A stretch of DNA of 64,000 nucleotides, taken from assembly GCA_029817715.1 (NCBI GenBank), contig JARUPY010000465.1, positions 5,231,001-5,295,000 on the forward strand, in the 5' to 3' direction. Below the pieces are notes generated by a model that ran no database searches, was not told where the DNA came from, and worked only from the letters and a program-made list of their open reading frames with translations. A program made the translations under genes and the position numbers. This document shows positions 48,707-60,038 of this stretch, piece by piece; position 1 is the first letter of the stretch; each line of letters opens with the position of its first letter. The DNA is from Melastoma dodecandrum. Lineage: Eukaryota; Streptophyta; Magnoliopsida; Myrtales; Melastomataceae.

Positions 48707-50301
48707 ATGCAAACCCTAAGCAGCTCCTTCCCCCCCTCGAGGACGCCGCCCTTTAACCATGCCCCTGCCAGTAAGTGGAGCACTCCCGGTGGCTCCACCA
48801 AGTGCTGGAATAATGGCGTCACTTGCTCCTTCATCCCCATGGATTCCGCCAGGATTAAGGTTGTCGGAGTCGGCGGCGGCGGCAACAATGCCGTCAATCG
48901 TATGATTGGTAGCGGCCTGCAGGTGCACCTCCCCAGGATTGTCTTCTCCTCCCGGCTGACATGGTCTCCTCGCCTTGCATTTTGCTCATGTTTTATCCTC
49001 AGGGTGTCGATTTCTTTGCCATCAACACGGATTCTCAAGCCCTGCTGAAGTCCGCTGCCGAGAGAACCCGCTGCAGATCGGAGAGCTGTTGACCCGTGGA
49101 CTCGGTCTCGTTTTATGTTAACCTTATTCAGTTCCCGGCCGTGTCGATTTTGGTTGGATTTTATTGATGCGTGTGGAGATGCAGGGACTGGAGGCAACCC
49201 CCTTATAGGAGAACAGGCCGCGGAGGAATCCAGGGAAGCGATTGTTAATGCTCTTAAAGGGTCGGATCTTGTGTTCATTACAGCTGGCATAGGTGGAGGG
49301 ACTGGCTCCGGTGCTGCTCCGGTTGTCGCGCAGGTTGCCAAGGAGTCCGGTTATTTCACCGTTGGGGTGGTCACTTATTTCACCGTTGATGTTCCATTTT
49401 GATTAAAAAAGCTTTCTTTTCAACAGGGCATCTATCTTTTTTAATCGTTTTTGTTTATGCTGTTTGTGGGCAATGTTACATTTCCATTGATATATATATA
49501 TTTATGCATCAGGTGGTCATAAATCTTGTCTGGATGTTTGGTCAATAGCTTGTAAATTAAACTTCTTGTATGTTTTTAGATTCCAGGACTCGTAAATGTG
49601 GATTTTTCCAATGTCAAAGCCGTGATGAAAGACTCGGGAACTGCAATGCTAGGAGTGGGGGTTTCCTCCAGCAAGAACCGTGCCGAAGAAGCTGCTGAAC
49701 AAGCGACGTTAGCTCCTAATTGGTTCATCAATCCAGTCGGCAACGGGAATTGAGTATAACATCACTGGAGGAAAAGATATTACCTTGCAAGAAGTCAACC
49801 GAGTTTCTCAGGTACAAAATTTACGGCTCAATCTCATTCTTTCTTCTACTAGATTGATTTGCTTGGTAGATTAGGCATTAACCAAGATGATGTAATGTTG
49901 AAAGTCTGTTGATGTGACCAACTTGGCTGATCCACGGCGTGCAGTTTGTCTGTTGATTTATGTTTCTTCTATTTTTTTCAGATTGTGATCAGCAATTGTC
50001 TGTTGATTTATGTTTCTTCTATTTTTTTCAGGTTGTGACCAGCTTGGCTGATCCATCTGCAAACATCATGTTCGGCGCTGTTGTCGATGACCGCTACAAC
50101 GGCGAGATCCATGTGACCATCATCGCAACCGGGTTCTCGCAGTCATTCCAGAAAACGCTTCTCAATGACCCGAGGGCCACCAAATCGAGCGACAAGGCCA
50201 CCGCTGGACAAGAAAGCAGAGGCATTCCGTTGCCCCTGAAAGCTTCCCCTGCCCCTGCTGCTGTAAATTCAAATTCCTCTTCGCAAAGGCTGTTCTTTTG
50301 A
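48707..50301 (+). pseudogene. FTSZ1: Broken FtsZ1 (chloroplast division GTPase)
   Basis: Exon remnants lie at 48707-48922, 49003-49104, 49185 to about 49400, 49580-49811 and 50032-50301. They keep the GTP-binding loops IKVVGVGGGGNNAVNRM and [12 protein letters not shown], and the C-terminal IHVTIIATGFSQSFQK. Breaks: a two-base insertion in the second piece shifts frame after SAAE. About 70 residues between GVVTY and IPGLVNVDF (PFSFEGR through the NDRLL region) are missing. A two-base loss after TLAP shifts frame again. The T7 loop reads NVDFSNVKAV where the family has NVDFADVKAV, so the second catalytic Asp is lost. A tandem duplication sits at the last acceptor. The plastid leader is short. 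The gene cannot make a normal FtsZ ring protein. Confidence 0.85.
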
Positions 50302-50502
50302 TCTTCTTTAGATTTATTTGGTTGATATTTTGCTAAATATATTGAATGAAGTGCTTTTGGTATTCAAAGCCTCGGTTCATTCATCTAGGCGCTTTTCCTA
50401 CCTAAGACTGGCTGGATTAACAAATTGGCCATGCTAGAATTCAGCCCATGTTTAATTCAGTAAATATATTTAAGACATCTTGTGTGAATGCCTTAACCTG
50501 TT

Positions 50503-51739
50503 TCACAGGAATTTGATCAGAAGGTAAGCAATCACGACCAAAATTACAATGGCCATGGCAGATAACAGTATGCTCATGCAGGTGCAACTGCCCTTCATTC
50601 GCTTGTTCAGGATGGCCAGATTCTTCTGCACTCTCTGTTTTACAATGAAAAACAGGCATCAGAATAACTTCACATCTAAATCAGTTCAACATACGAAAAC
50701 AAGATGATAAAAAACCTCTATTTCCTCATTAATTATGGCTGCACTGACTGTCTCGTTTTCAGAAAGTGAAAAGAAAGGTGCCTTACCTCTAGAAACCCAA
50801 ACTCACATGCCTATATCTGAAGATGACAGTTCAGATCAGGAGACTTACCCGCATACGAGTATCTGTCAAATCCACATGTTGGTCCAAGTTGTCCTGCCAA
50901 GAGGAACAGCAACAGAAGGAAAGTCGAATTGTTAGAGAACACCTTTGCATGCGGTTCTCATTTTGCATCAGAAGAAAAAATCCAGAGCCAGAGTGACAAC
51001 TAATGCAGTGATATATGTACATACAATTAGCCGGACATGCAGGTCAAGTTCTTCATTGACCGCCAAGGCTATGTGCTTTGTACTGATCACCGTCTCCTCC
51101 AGTTTTTCAAGACCATCGTCTTGCTCTGTTCTCCAAAAGTAATCAGGAAGTGCTTTAGTAACCGACATGAACTATCAGAAGTATGCACAAGAATATCACA
51201 TTGAAGTCAGAAGTAAGTAACACGCCTTTCATGATTTGCCGCTGCAGGCCAACCAACCCTTGATTGTCCAGGCCAGTGGTTCGGGTCATCACATTGGCCG
51301 ACTTGGTATCTGGACCTAGCAAGCTGTCCCTATTTGCCTTGGATGCATTCAAGGCGGAAGACATCTGGTTCACTTTTGTTCTTAAATTAGACAGCAGATC
51401 CTTCCGCCTATTCATTTCCTTCTCAGACCTGCACCAATGTAGAAATTACACAACCCGCACTAAAGTCGTGCGTATCTAAGCCAGCGAAAGGAACAGTTCT
51501 CACGGCTAAAAGAATCCTTACATATACTTGTTGTTAGGCAACTTGGTTAGAGCAGACTGCAGGTCGTCCAGTCGGGTCCCCAAAATAGTAACCTTCCTCC
51601 GGATGGTCGGGGCTTGACGAAGGCTCTCGGGTCCCGAAGATGGCGAATTAAAGTAGGTGGAGATCATACCTGCAATGTCCTCGGAGGCCTTGGCCGCCTC
51701 GTTATAATCCTTCACCCATGAATCCGCCATGGAACCCAT
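50503..51739 (-). CDS. SYP52: Qc-SNARE syntaxin SYP51/SYP52
   Basis: Five exons (51739-51522, 51428-51226, 51125-51025, 50893-50849, 50634-50503) give 232 residues, the family length. The N-terminal helical region (SWVKDYNEAAKASEDIAGMI, RKVTILGTRLDDLQSAL) is followed by SEKEMNRRKDLL, the SNARE motif (about 135-195, EQDDGLEKLEETVISTKHIA) and a C-terminal membrane anchor (ILLSAMAIVILVVIAYLLIK). SYP5 proteins act in fusion at the trans-Golgi/prevacuolar and vacuolar membranes with VTI1 and SYP2. The second intron is ambiguous: AAAG|GC...AG gives EQDD, while GGC|GT...CAGAG gives GQDD; both keep frame. At the ionic-layer position the protein has His (LDLHVRL), not Gln. The ATG at 51730 is an alternative start. 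Confidence 0.9.
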
Positions 51740-52621
51740 GTAGTTTCTCTACATCAAACCAATCACCTAATCATATCCCCGCATCCAACAAACTCTCCAC
51801 AGGAAGAAGTTTTCAATCACAACAACGCAAAGAAGACCCAAACAAGGCTCAATTCGTTGGCGAATTGAACAAGACCCAAAGAAGTTGCCAGACCCGGTAA
51901 TCGTCTCCGACCCCCGTCAACCACGGAACCCAAACCCGAAACAAAAATTCCCGTCCAAACCCAATCTCGACAACATCAATTAACACCCCAATTAATCCCA
52001 ACCCCCTGTCGAAATTCCACAAGGGCAGTCATCAGAATCACCTCTGGGGGTTCAGAATAGGGTCTCCGGGCAGCCCGATCAGACGATTCAGGGTTGTAGG
52101 GATGGGAAAGAGAGGTTCGGGGTGATCAGAAGGTAAAAATATTGAGTCAAGACGCGGAGGAGGAAAAGGGTTAAAAAAAAAAAGAGATTCGATCGAGGAA
52201 GCCGCCTCCCCCCACCGGCTTTTGTCCGGCCCCTCCCCTCACCCACGTCGGTCGGATCTTTGGATTTGAGATTTTCTTACGTTGGATTTTATAACACAAG
52301 GGAAAGAAGAAATCAAGGAGGACGCGACAACAACGTTAAATGAATGAATGGATCGCTTCACGGTCGGTTTGCCGTTTTGACGTTACCCCCACACCCCCGA
52401 CCCGAGAGCTCGGACGTAACGTCAAACGGGCGTCACCATTTCCCGGAGTAATTTATAATTAACATCTTAACATTAGAAATGAATTATCCGATTGTTGTCG
52501 TAAGCACCTAAACACACCTAATTTTTTAAAACCAAATGGAAGTGTGTTGCTCACCTACATAAATTAATTATGTCGTGACGGTGGCTCGGTTGATGGATAA
52601 TGTTTAAATTATCAGAAAGTT
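51740..52621. other. Divergent region between SYP5 and the LIP5 remnant
   Basis: The first 350 bases are probably 5' leader of SYP5, possibly with an intron. The rest is intergenic and mixed in base composition, with no support for a gene. Confidence 0.4.
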
Positions 52622-52680
52622 GGGGGGGGGGGGTCTGGGGGGAGATGATAATTGGGCCGGGACGGTTCAGGCCCAATTAG
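52622..52680 (+). promoter_or_regulatory. Poly-G run and inverted site II pair before the LIP5 remnant
   Basis: A run of 12 G (52622-52633) is followed by further G-runs, a possible G-quadruplex. AATTGGGCC (52650-52658) and GGCCCAATTA (52670-52679) form an inverted site II pair, 125-155 bases before the ATG of the LIP5-like first exon. The promoter may therefore have outlived the gene. Confidence 0.4.
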
Positions 52681-52804
52681 GGAGAGTGGGGGAAGGGAAT
52701 CGAGGAGGTATAAAGGCCGGGCTAACTGCCTTCAATTCAAAATTAACTCGCAGTTTTTTCTTTTCCTCGATCTCAACCGCCTGGGGGAAGTCGGCCGAGA
52801 GTCG

Positions 52805-54450
52805 ATGGCGTCCGATCAGGATCCGGCCGAGGCGCTGTCGCCGTACCTACAAAGAGCCGACGAGTTGCGGACGCATGAGCAGGTCGTCCTTCCTTCCTCC
52901 CTCTCTCTCTCTCTCTTCTCGTTGTGGAAACCCTAGGTCTAGTTTCTTGAAGGTGGCGGATGCTGACTGTGTGGTGCTGCTGCTGTTTGTTTGTGTCTTC
53001 CGGTAGGATTCGACGTTCCCTCTAGCAATCGGACTAAGACGACCAAAAGTGTCGATGTCGGTCATAGAAGGACTCGAAGACGTTCCTTTTGTTTTGTTGT
53101 TTCTGTTTTCTTGTTTTGCTGTGCTGTCTGGATGTATGTGGTTCTTTTCAGTAATGATGAGTCTTTCGGCATGTCATATGGTTATTTCCTGTCGGAAATG
53201 ATATGCTGAGGAAGTAATGCTTTGAATCCTTCTCTGGTCGCTGCATCCAGTCAGTTCTGATATTCGAGCATGATTTGTGTGACAAGCAATTGCTTGCTGA
53301 AGGATATCCTCTTTCTATGTTGCTTATCCTTCTTTTAGAACACCAGTTTCTTATCGTGATTTCTCATTGCAAATGTTTTCCTAAACAGTAACAAAAAAGT
53401 CGCTAAGCTTGGCCCTTAGGACAACTTGTACATTTTTTTGGGGAAGGTGGCTAAACAAGATTGCATTGGACGAACTGATTTGTATGATGAGTTCATTACC
53501 TTATTTCTGAAAATGGAGCTTATTTGGAAGTTGAAATTTCATCCATGTTTTTGATATTTTGCTTCCATGGAGCATTAATAGATGCCTATATACGGTTGTT
53601 CTTTTTATTTCCACGTTCTAGGAAAATGTACGTTACTAAGCTAGAAATTGTTGGTATGGCTGACTTGTTCTAGTATACCATACTTCCTCTTATCCCAAAA
53701 TAAACTGTACTTCCTGATACTATATTTGAAGCAGTTAATATAAACTGTAAATCCTTGTTAATATAATGCTTAGCTCCATTGTCTGTCATTGGGTTAATTA
53801 TGGTACAAACTATTTCCGCAATGAGTCTGTTTGGCCCATATTCAGGAATACTACAGAAACTGTGTATGCAGCAAGCATCTTTTCTGAAAGTCTTTGATCA
53901 ATTTGGTCCTTTTCAACCCGATGTAGGTGGAGGCAAATTTTAATTACCATTACTTACTTCCCATTCAATTGTTACTTATTCAGTTCACTTCCAGATGGCT
54001 GTAACACTCAAGCTATTACTTTTTCAATGGAAGATTGTGTAGAAATGGAATTTTACTGCATGGAAAACTGATGATATGAGGAAAGGATTAAAAGAAGGAA
54101 GGAAGCATACAACCCCGCCAGTTGGTGATGAGGATCTCTTCCTTCAATCAAGTTCACCAAGCAATTCATAGGTTTGTAATGGCTGGTTGAATTCAGAGTT
54201 AACGTTTTATGCATTTGTGTTGACTGCTGTTATGAACTTACATATGTTATAAGTGACCCTCCACATTTATGCTGAATTTTTTTTTTTTTTGGAGCTTTCT
54301 TATGATTTGACCTCTGCTGTTACCATACATCTTATATATTGCTGTGGCTATCCTGGCAGGGCAGTAGATCCATGAGAACTGCTTCTACCCCTCCTGGACC
54401 AGTAGGTTCTCCAATAGACAGGCAATATTGATCGTATGTGTCAGCTTCCA
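52805..54450 (+). pseudogene. LIP5: Decayed LIP5/VTA1 (ESCRT regulator) gene
   Basis: The first exon (52805-52882) is intact: MASDQDPAEALSPYLQRADE followed by LRTHEQ, the N-terminus of plant LIP5/VTA1. The next exons (normally VAYYCRLYAMERGLKIP onward) are not found. From about 53845 the remnants read YAASIF, then with a frame change FDQFGPFQPD, matching FYAASIFFEILNQFGPLQPD. Near 54050-54170 they read AWKTDDMRKGLKEGRK and GDEDL, followed by stops. LIP5 activates the SKD1/VPS4 ATPase in multivesicular body sorting. With the MIT-domain core missing and at least one stop and frame change, this copy is dead, although exon 1 and its promoter look fresh. Confidence 0.82.
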
Positions 54451-55636
54451 AATTCTCATACGTATTGTGATTATCAACCACCACCCCACCCTATTCGCTG
54501 AGCTGCCAGAGGTTCAAGTAGCCGTACAGCCTTATCCAACATAGGGCCAATATTTACCCAACCTGTTGTGCTCATCAGCGGGGCCAGACTGAACAACCTC
54601 TTCCATATTCTAAGAGATCGAGTGGCCTATTCCTGAAGCCGGTTATTTTATAAATGGGCCAATCAGATAGCAACATGTCTTCGGCCCATTATAAAGCCCA
54701 CTAGAAAATACAGCAGCCAACCCATTAGGGAGTATTCCTTCGATGGCCCAAACCCAGTTGAATGGTCCAGCCCATTATACCTTAAAGGGTTAACAAAAGA
54801 AACCATATCTTCCGGGCCCAAGCCTTCATGAATTTGCATTACATTATTGCCAGTATTATCTCTCGATTCGCTAGCCCCTAGTGCAAGCGGATTACATGAC
54901 GGGCTTCAAGATTGAGGCTTTATATGGATATAAGATTAGTTGTAAAAAATTTCACAAAATGCAATTGATGCTTAAAAATTTACTTCCCTACCGGCTATAA
55001 AGTGAAATTCGGAAACACACATTTGATTTTCATCGCAAATGGACGAGGACAGGTCTTCAATTGGATGTCCCTCTTGGAGGGCACATTTTGAAAACGTATG
55101 CACCCCAACAGACAAGGCCCCTTTAGTCTTTTTTTAAAAAAATTAACTTTTCAAAGGACAGATTTTCAAAATGAGCGTTCTTTTTTAAAATCAAGGCATG
55201 GCGCTTTATGAAAATCTGCCCTAACGAGGATAAAAAAGTAAATTTTGAAACGGGTCGACAGGTTTTTATAAGTAGCGATTTGAATATCCCAACTTGCGAG
55301 GTTCTGAAGCCTAGCCTAATAGAAAAACAAATGGACTACTTAAAGACATGGATGACCCACCGTATACAGAGGCGGGGGCAGAAAGTTCAGACAGGTGTGA
55401 AACAGCCTACCCTAAGTATAGGCCAAACGTCAAAAATGCCTATTTACATGCATTCCTTCGCCCACAATGTCCGACATTAATGATCTGAAAAAACATGTTA
55501 CAGCAGAAACTACTTGGATAAATCGAAACTGCCAGCTATAACTAAACCTACATCTACTGACGGTACAAAGGCCGAGCTAACACCACCATCAACATATACG
55601 GCCACACACAACTTTTCAATCAGACTTACATATCGA
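54451..55636. other. Unassigned intergenic DNA
   Basis: 54500-54850 contains several GGCCCA/GCCCATTA words. 54900-55500 is AT-rich with one 90-codon frame (55208-55480) that has no family features. No gene is called. Confidence 0.35.
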
Positions 55637-55940
55637 GGAATGTTCTTCAATAACGTTGGTCCATAAAATAATTTACGAATAGGTCGATCAAACTCATAGT
55701 TCGTCAATTAGTGTCAATAATTAGGAGTTTTTGACTCCTAATTTAGGTTTCAAAAAATTCGGATTTTTTAACTCGATTCCTAAGGCGGGAAGGAGGGGGA
55801 GAGGGAAGGGAATGGAAGGGGATGGGATTTTTCTATATTGAAATCCTGAGTTTTTTCAAAATTGATTTCAGAATTGACGAATTATGAGTTCAATCAACCT
55901 ATTTTACAAATTATTTTGCGCATCAATGTTACTAAGGAAC
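55637..55940. mobile_element. Fold-back element with arms of about 70 bases
   Basis: The arm at 55637-55709 and the arm at 55872-55940 are reverse complements at roughly four bases in five (CATAAAATAATTT pairs with AAATTATTTTGCG, GTTCGTCAATT with AATTGACGAAT). Inside is a shorter palindrome near 55716-55745 (AATTAGGAG-TTTTTGA-CTCCTAATT) and a G/A-rich stretch. It lies just past the 3' end of the PHD/BAH gene and its right arm runs towards the last exon at 56053. A non-autonomous DNA element is the likely origin. Confidence 0.6.
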
Positions 55941-56052
55941 AAAGCTCCCTAATTCTTACCAATGTCCATCATACCTGGCATGCAACAACTTTTACCTCCA
56001 TTTTTAGTCCCACAGAGTGCCCAAAGGTCGTGTTTATGCTCCAGACTGCTAT

Positions 56053-59000
56053 CTAAATGGAAACAGCCTGAAAATGGACCTTCAATTCGTCGTAAAACCA
56101 ACTGCAGAAATTATATTTTTATCCTGTTAAATCCAAAAAAATACATACTAGATCCGTGCGCGCAATAAATCTTGAAAATCAGTAGGACTATTCCTAAAAC
56201 ACAGTCAATCAAATTTATTTCTCATCATCACATAATACTAGGATTGCCAGCAAACATTAACATCAGCGCGCTCAGCATTCAAATTCACAAACCATGAAAA
56301 ATTTGGATGCTACCAAAAAATCTTCTTTCATACCTGCAAAGGAATAGAGGAGCACGTCTCTCACCGTCTTCTGTATCCCAATGGCTTACTTGTTCAGATT
56401 TTTCTTTATACTTTGCCGGACCTAGAACTTCACATGGGCCTTTGATTGAACCAGCCAACAGAATGCTACTGTGGTTAGATTCAAAAACCTGGAATCATAG
56501 AACAATCAATACAGGATCAAAGAAGAAAAGGGACAAAGTAATCAGGATACAGGAGCTGAAATTATATACATGTATGAGAGAGTGCGCATTGATCAAAGCT
56601 AAAGAAACGTCAAAACAAATGCTAGAACAGTTTGCCAAAGCAGCATCTTATCCATTCCAGCAAGCACCAAAGTAATTTCTCACACCATGCTCACCTCATT
56701 GTTACCACAAGTGAAAGGATGGCAAATATTGTTTGGCAAGTCTCCAGGAAAGTAACACCGACTGACTTCAACACACATTAACCCGCGCTCGGAATCCTCC
56801 CACATGGTCTGTATGAGTAACCAAGATAACAATAAACAAAGGATTCATAAAAATCTACTCATTAGAACCATTGCACACAATAATAATATTACCTGAAGCT
56901 TAAAAGGTGCGACTTTTTCATTATTGGAACGAAAAAGTGCATATTCGCCCAATTTATATGTAACTCCACCAACACAGCAGGAAGCGTAGAATGTCTTTCC
57001 ATTTGATACGTCCAAAGGCTCTCCCATCCATTCAACACTTTTCAACTCATCCACCGACTGTTTTTTGTCATTGCCAGGCTGTTCATTTTGCTGAATATCT
57101 GGCTTGCTCTCAATGCTTGGATTTGTATCTGGACATCTATCTGAATCACAAATTTCCCTTACAAAAGTAGAATTCCCGCTGTCAATAATTTCAGATAGCA
57201 CTCCAAACTTATCCTGGGACTCAGAAGGCTTAACATCCATAGATAAAGATTGATCAGGTGCAATACTTGAAGACTGGGTAGATGTTGCAGGAAGCTGAGA
57301 GTTTGATATAGAGGTCAGTCCCTCAGAAGAAGTTGAACATAGGCTTTTATCTTCTTGAGTACATGGTTCAACCATTGTATCAATGCCAGCACTAGCTGAA
57401 TTAGTAGCCATCATCTGATTATTAGCAGAAATATCAGAAGGCTTGAGATCAATTTCTTTTCCAAATGACAGGCTATTCTGAGGTGCTTCCCCAGCCTTTG
57501 TGGATTGCGAATTAGATGGATGTCCAGGACAATCATCATGAACACTGTTGTTTTGAGAGACATTGACCCCATTTGATGGGATCCTCAATGGACTGATTTT
57601 TGCATCTGACGTTCCCAGCTTCATGTCTGTCTGTGACTGGACGTCAGCTGCACCAGAGGGTGCCTTTGTCACCCCCATATTTCTCATGACACGCCCATAT
57701 TTAGGGGGCAAAGGTTTTCCATGGCTTAACTTCAGGCATTTCTGGCAGTGCCACTCAGCCTTAGGAATTTCCCTCTGGTTGTAAGCCTGCAAACATTTTA
57801 GATGGTATCCCTTCTCACAAGCATCACAAAGGAGTACACTCTCCACTTCAGTGACGGTACCCTGGCAAATCTGGCAAATCACAGCCTTGTTCATGTATTC
57901 CCTTGAAGGAGGCGTCCAGGTTGGAGTCTCAGGATTCTTTGGAGTTAGAACTTGTAAAATAACTTTGGAAATTTCGTTGTGGACAGAAAAGTTTGTGGGC
58001 GCAGAAGTGGTATTTGCACCCTGTATGCTCTGATGATGTACCACATGGAAAGAATCAGCTGCAGCTTGTGTGGCAAAAGGTCGCACCGCTTGAGGATGTG
58101 TTGATGACATGGCTGTGCCAGCAGCTCGTTCATTTGGGACCAACATATGCTTGACCATATTGTTATCTGGACCAAATCTATTTAGTGAGGAGTTTTGGGC
58201 AGATAGAGACCAAGAAGGAGCATTCATTGATGGCTGATTAAATTGAAGTTAACTGTGTAAGGGAAGAAAACATATCCTTATTTTCTTAAAATATCAGCGA
58301 GTTACTTATAAAAAAGAATATCAGCGAGTTATGATTTAAAACTATAGACGTGCAAACTAAAAGTTATGATATCAGGACAATACCAGGAGGGAAACAGAGA
58401 CATGAAAATACGTTTTAGAGTTCAGGGGGTACCTGATGAAGGTCTAAAAGAGACATTAGATGCTTTGTCAACTGAAACCTGAGCCAAATCAGCTTTGGGG
58501 AAAATCATTTGAGAAGAATCTCTCCCAAAATGATAGTTGTCAGCCATGCCAGCAGAAATAATCGATGCCCTTGTATTGTTTGGAGGTAACTGATACAGTA
58601 CAGGGGTGTTAACAACATAAATGGGGATAAAAATTTTTGGACACTTGCAGAAGAGGGTTGTTTAACCTTATCTAATGGAAGCACATGGACAACCGCTGAA
58701 GGCCCCGAGTTTGCTTGTAGCAACAATGGAGGTGCATGGGAAGTGGTATGAGTTGGAAACTTATTCGACTCCTCCATCTAGCACAAAAGTTAGGAAAAAA
58801 TGGGCGTCTAAAATTTCATGATGATGCACCTTGCATGATAGCACGCGCTTAACTTTTGCATAAAGGAAAACAGTTTGGTCTAGGAAAATGATAAAACATT
58901 TCAAATGCTAAGCACATAAAAAGGAAAAAACATAGGAATGGAGTCACATTAATGACAAGGATGGAGACAGCAAACAAACAGAAGTAAAATGTCTTCCATG

Positions 59001-60038
59001 GTCTTCGCTGCCTATAAAAATCTCTACTGAATTTGATTGTGAACCCGCTTGAGAGAGCTAGGATTCGACAAAAGCAGTTAAAGTACATGAAAACAACTAA
59101 AATTTCAAAAACACATTAGCTGAACATATTCATACATATTGAAAGGGATATCCTAAAAGCTTATATACATATTTAAAGCAGTTAAACTCCTCACAATACA
59201 TGCTATCAGCCTTCATCATGGTCTCATGTCTCATTATCAGCAAAACTACTAACCTAACGTTTGGCTTCAACAACTAAAAAATCCACCGAACTTCTCACAT
59301 TAACGTTTCAAGAACAATAGGAACTCGTCACTTTTCCCCACATGCCAATCGCAAGCCACAGAAGCAGAGAATACCAAATCCATAAATCATTTCAAACAGA
59401 AATCATCCTACTAACTGATGAATGTTGACTCAAGTCTAGTCTCCATACCATCTTCCTAAAAGAAAACCATCTCCAAAGCAACATATACAAGCAACTACTA
59501 CCTACTTAACAACCATAAAGAAACACACAGAACCCCGATAAGGAAGATGCAAAATCAATCGGAGCAAGCAATTGAGAATCCCGACCTTCCTCTTGGTAAG
59601 AGACATCTTCTCAGCAATAGTCATCTTAGGGACCTTAAACCCTAACTTGTGGTCCTTAACCTGAGAATCGAGCCCCAACTCCTCAATCACACGAGCAACC
59701 ACATCGCCCGAGGCAATATCCCTAGGCTTAGAAACCCTCCCGCACAAATCCGCCAAAGTCGCCCGGGCCTCCTTCATCATCTCGACCTCAACGGCAGTGG
59801 GATCCCTGCCTCCGCGCATCCTCCCCATGGAGACCAAAACCATGACCATCTCCGCAACAAGACCTAAATCAACCACGACAGAAGAACCCGCAGAACTCCG
59901 CAGCCTCTTCCCGGTGGGGTCCCCGTCCATTCCACGGGGAAAGGGCCTCTTAGGAGAACCGGAGAGATCCTCCGCGGCAAGATCCTCCGGGGGAAGGCAA
60001 GAAACGAGGACGACGGCGTGGTCCGCGGGGTCGGACAT
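56053..60038 (-). CDS. PHD-finger protein with a C-terminal BAH-like module
   Basis: Exons are 60038-59586, 58777-58667, 58589 to about 58433, 58233-56893, 56808-56695, 56488-56334 and 56101-56053, in total about 790 residues. The N-terminus (1-151) has a helical block (VVDLGLVAEMVMVLVSMGRM and DPTAVEVEMMKEARATLADL). A canonical C4HC3 PHD finger is encoded by exon 4 (ICQICQGTVTEVESVLLCDA, then CEKGYHLKC and WHCQKC). A long Ser/Asn-rich linker leads to a BAH-like block (VEWMGEPLDVSNGKTFYASC, YKLGEYALFRS, MCVEVSRCYFPGD) ending WFYDELK. A histone-reading nuclear role is inferred. The exon 3 to exon 4 join is unresolved: the good donor (TCATCAG|GTACC) leaves phase 1, but the only acceptor I see (AATCAG|CCATCA) needs phase 0. 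Confidence 0.78.
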
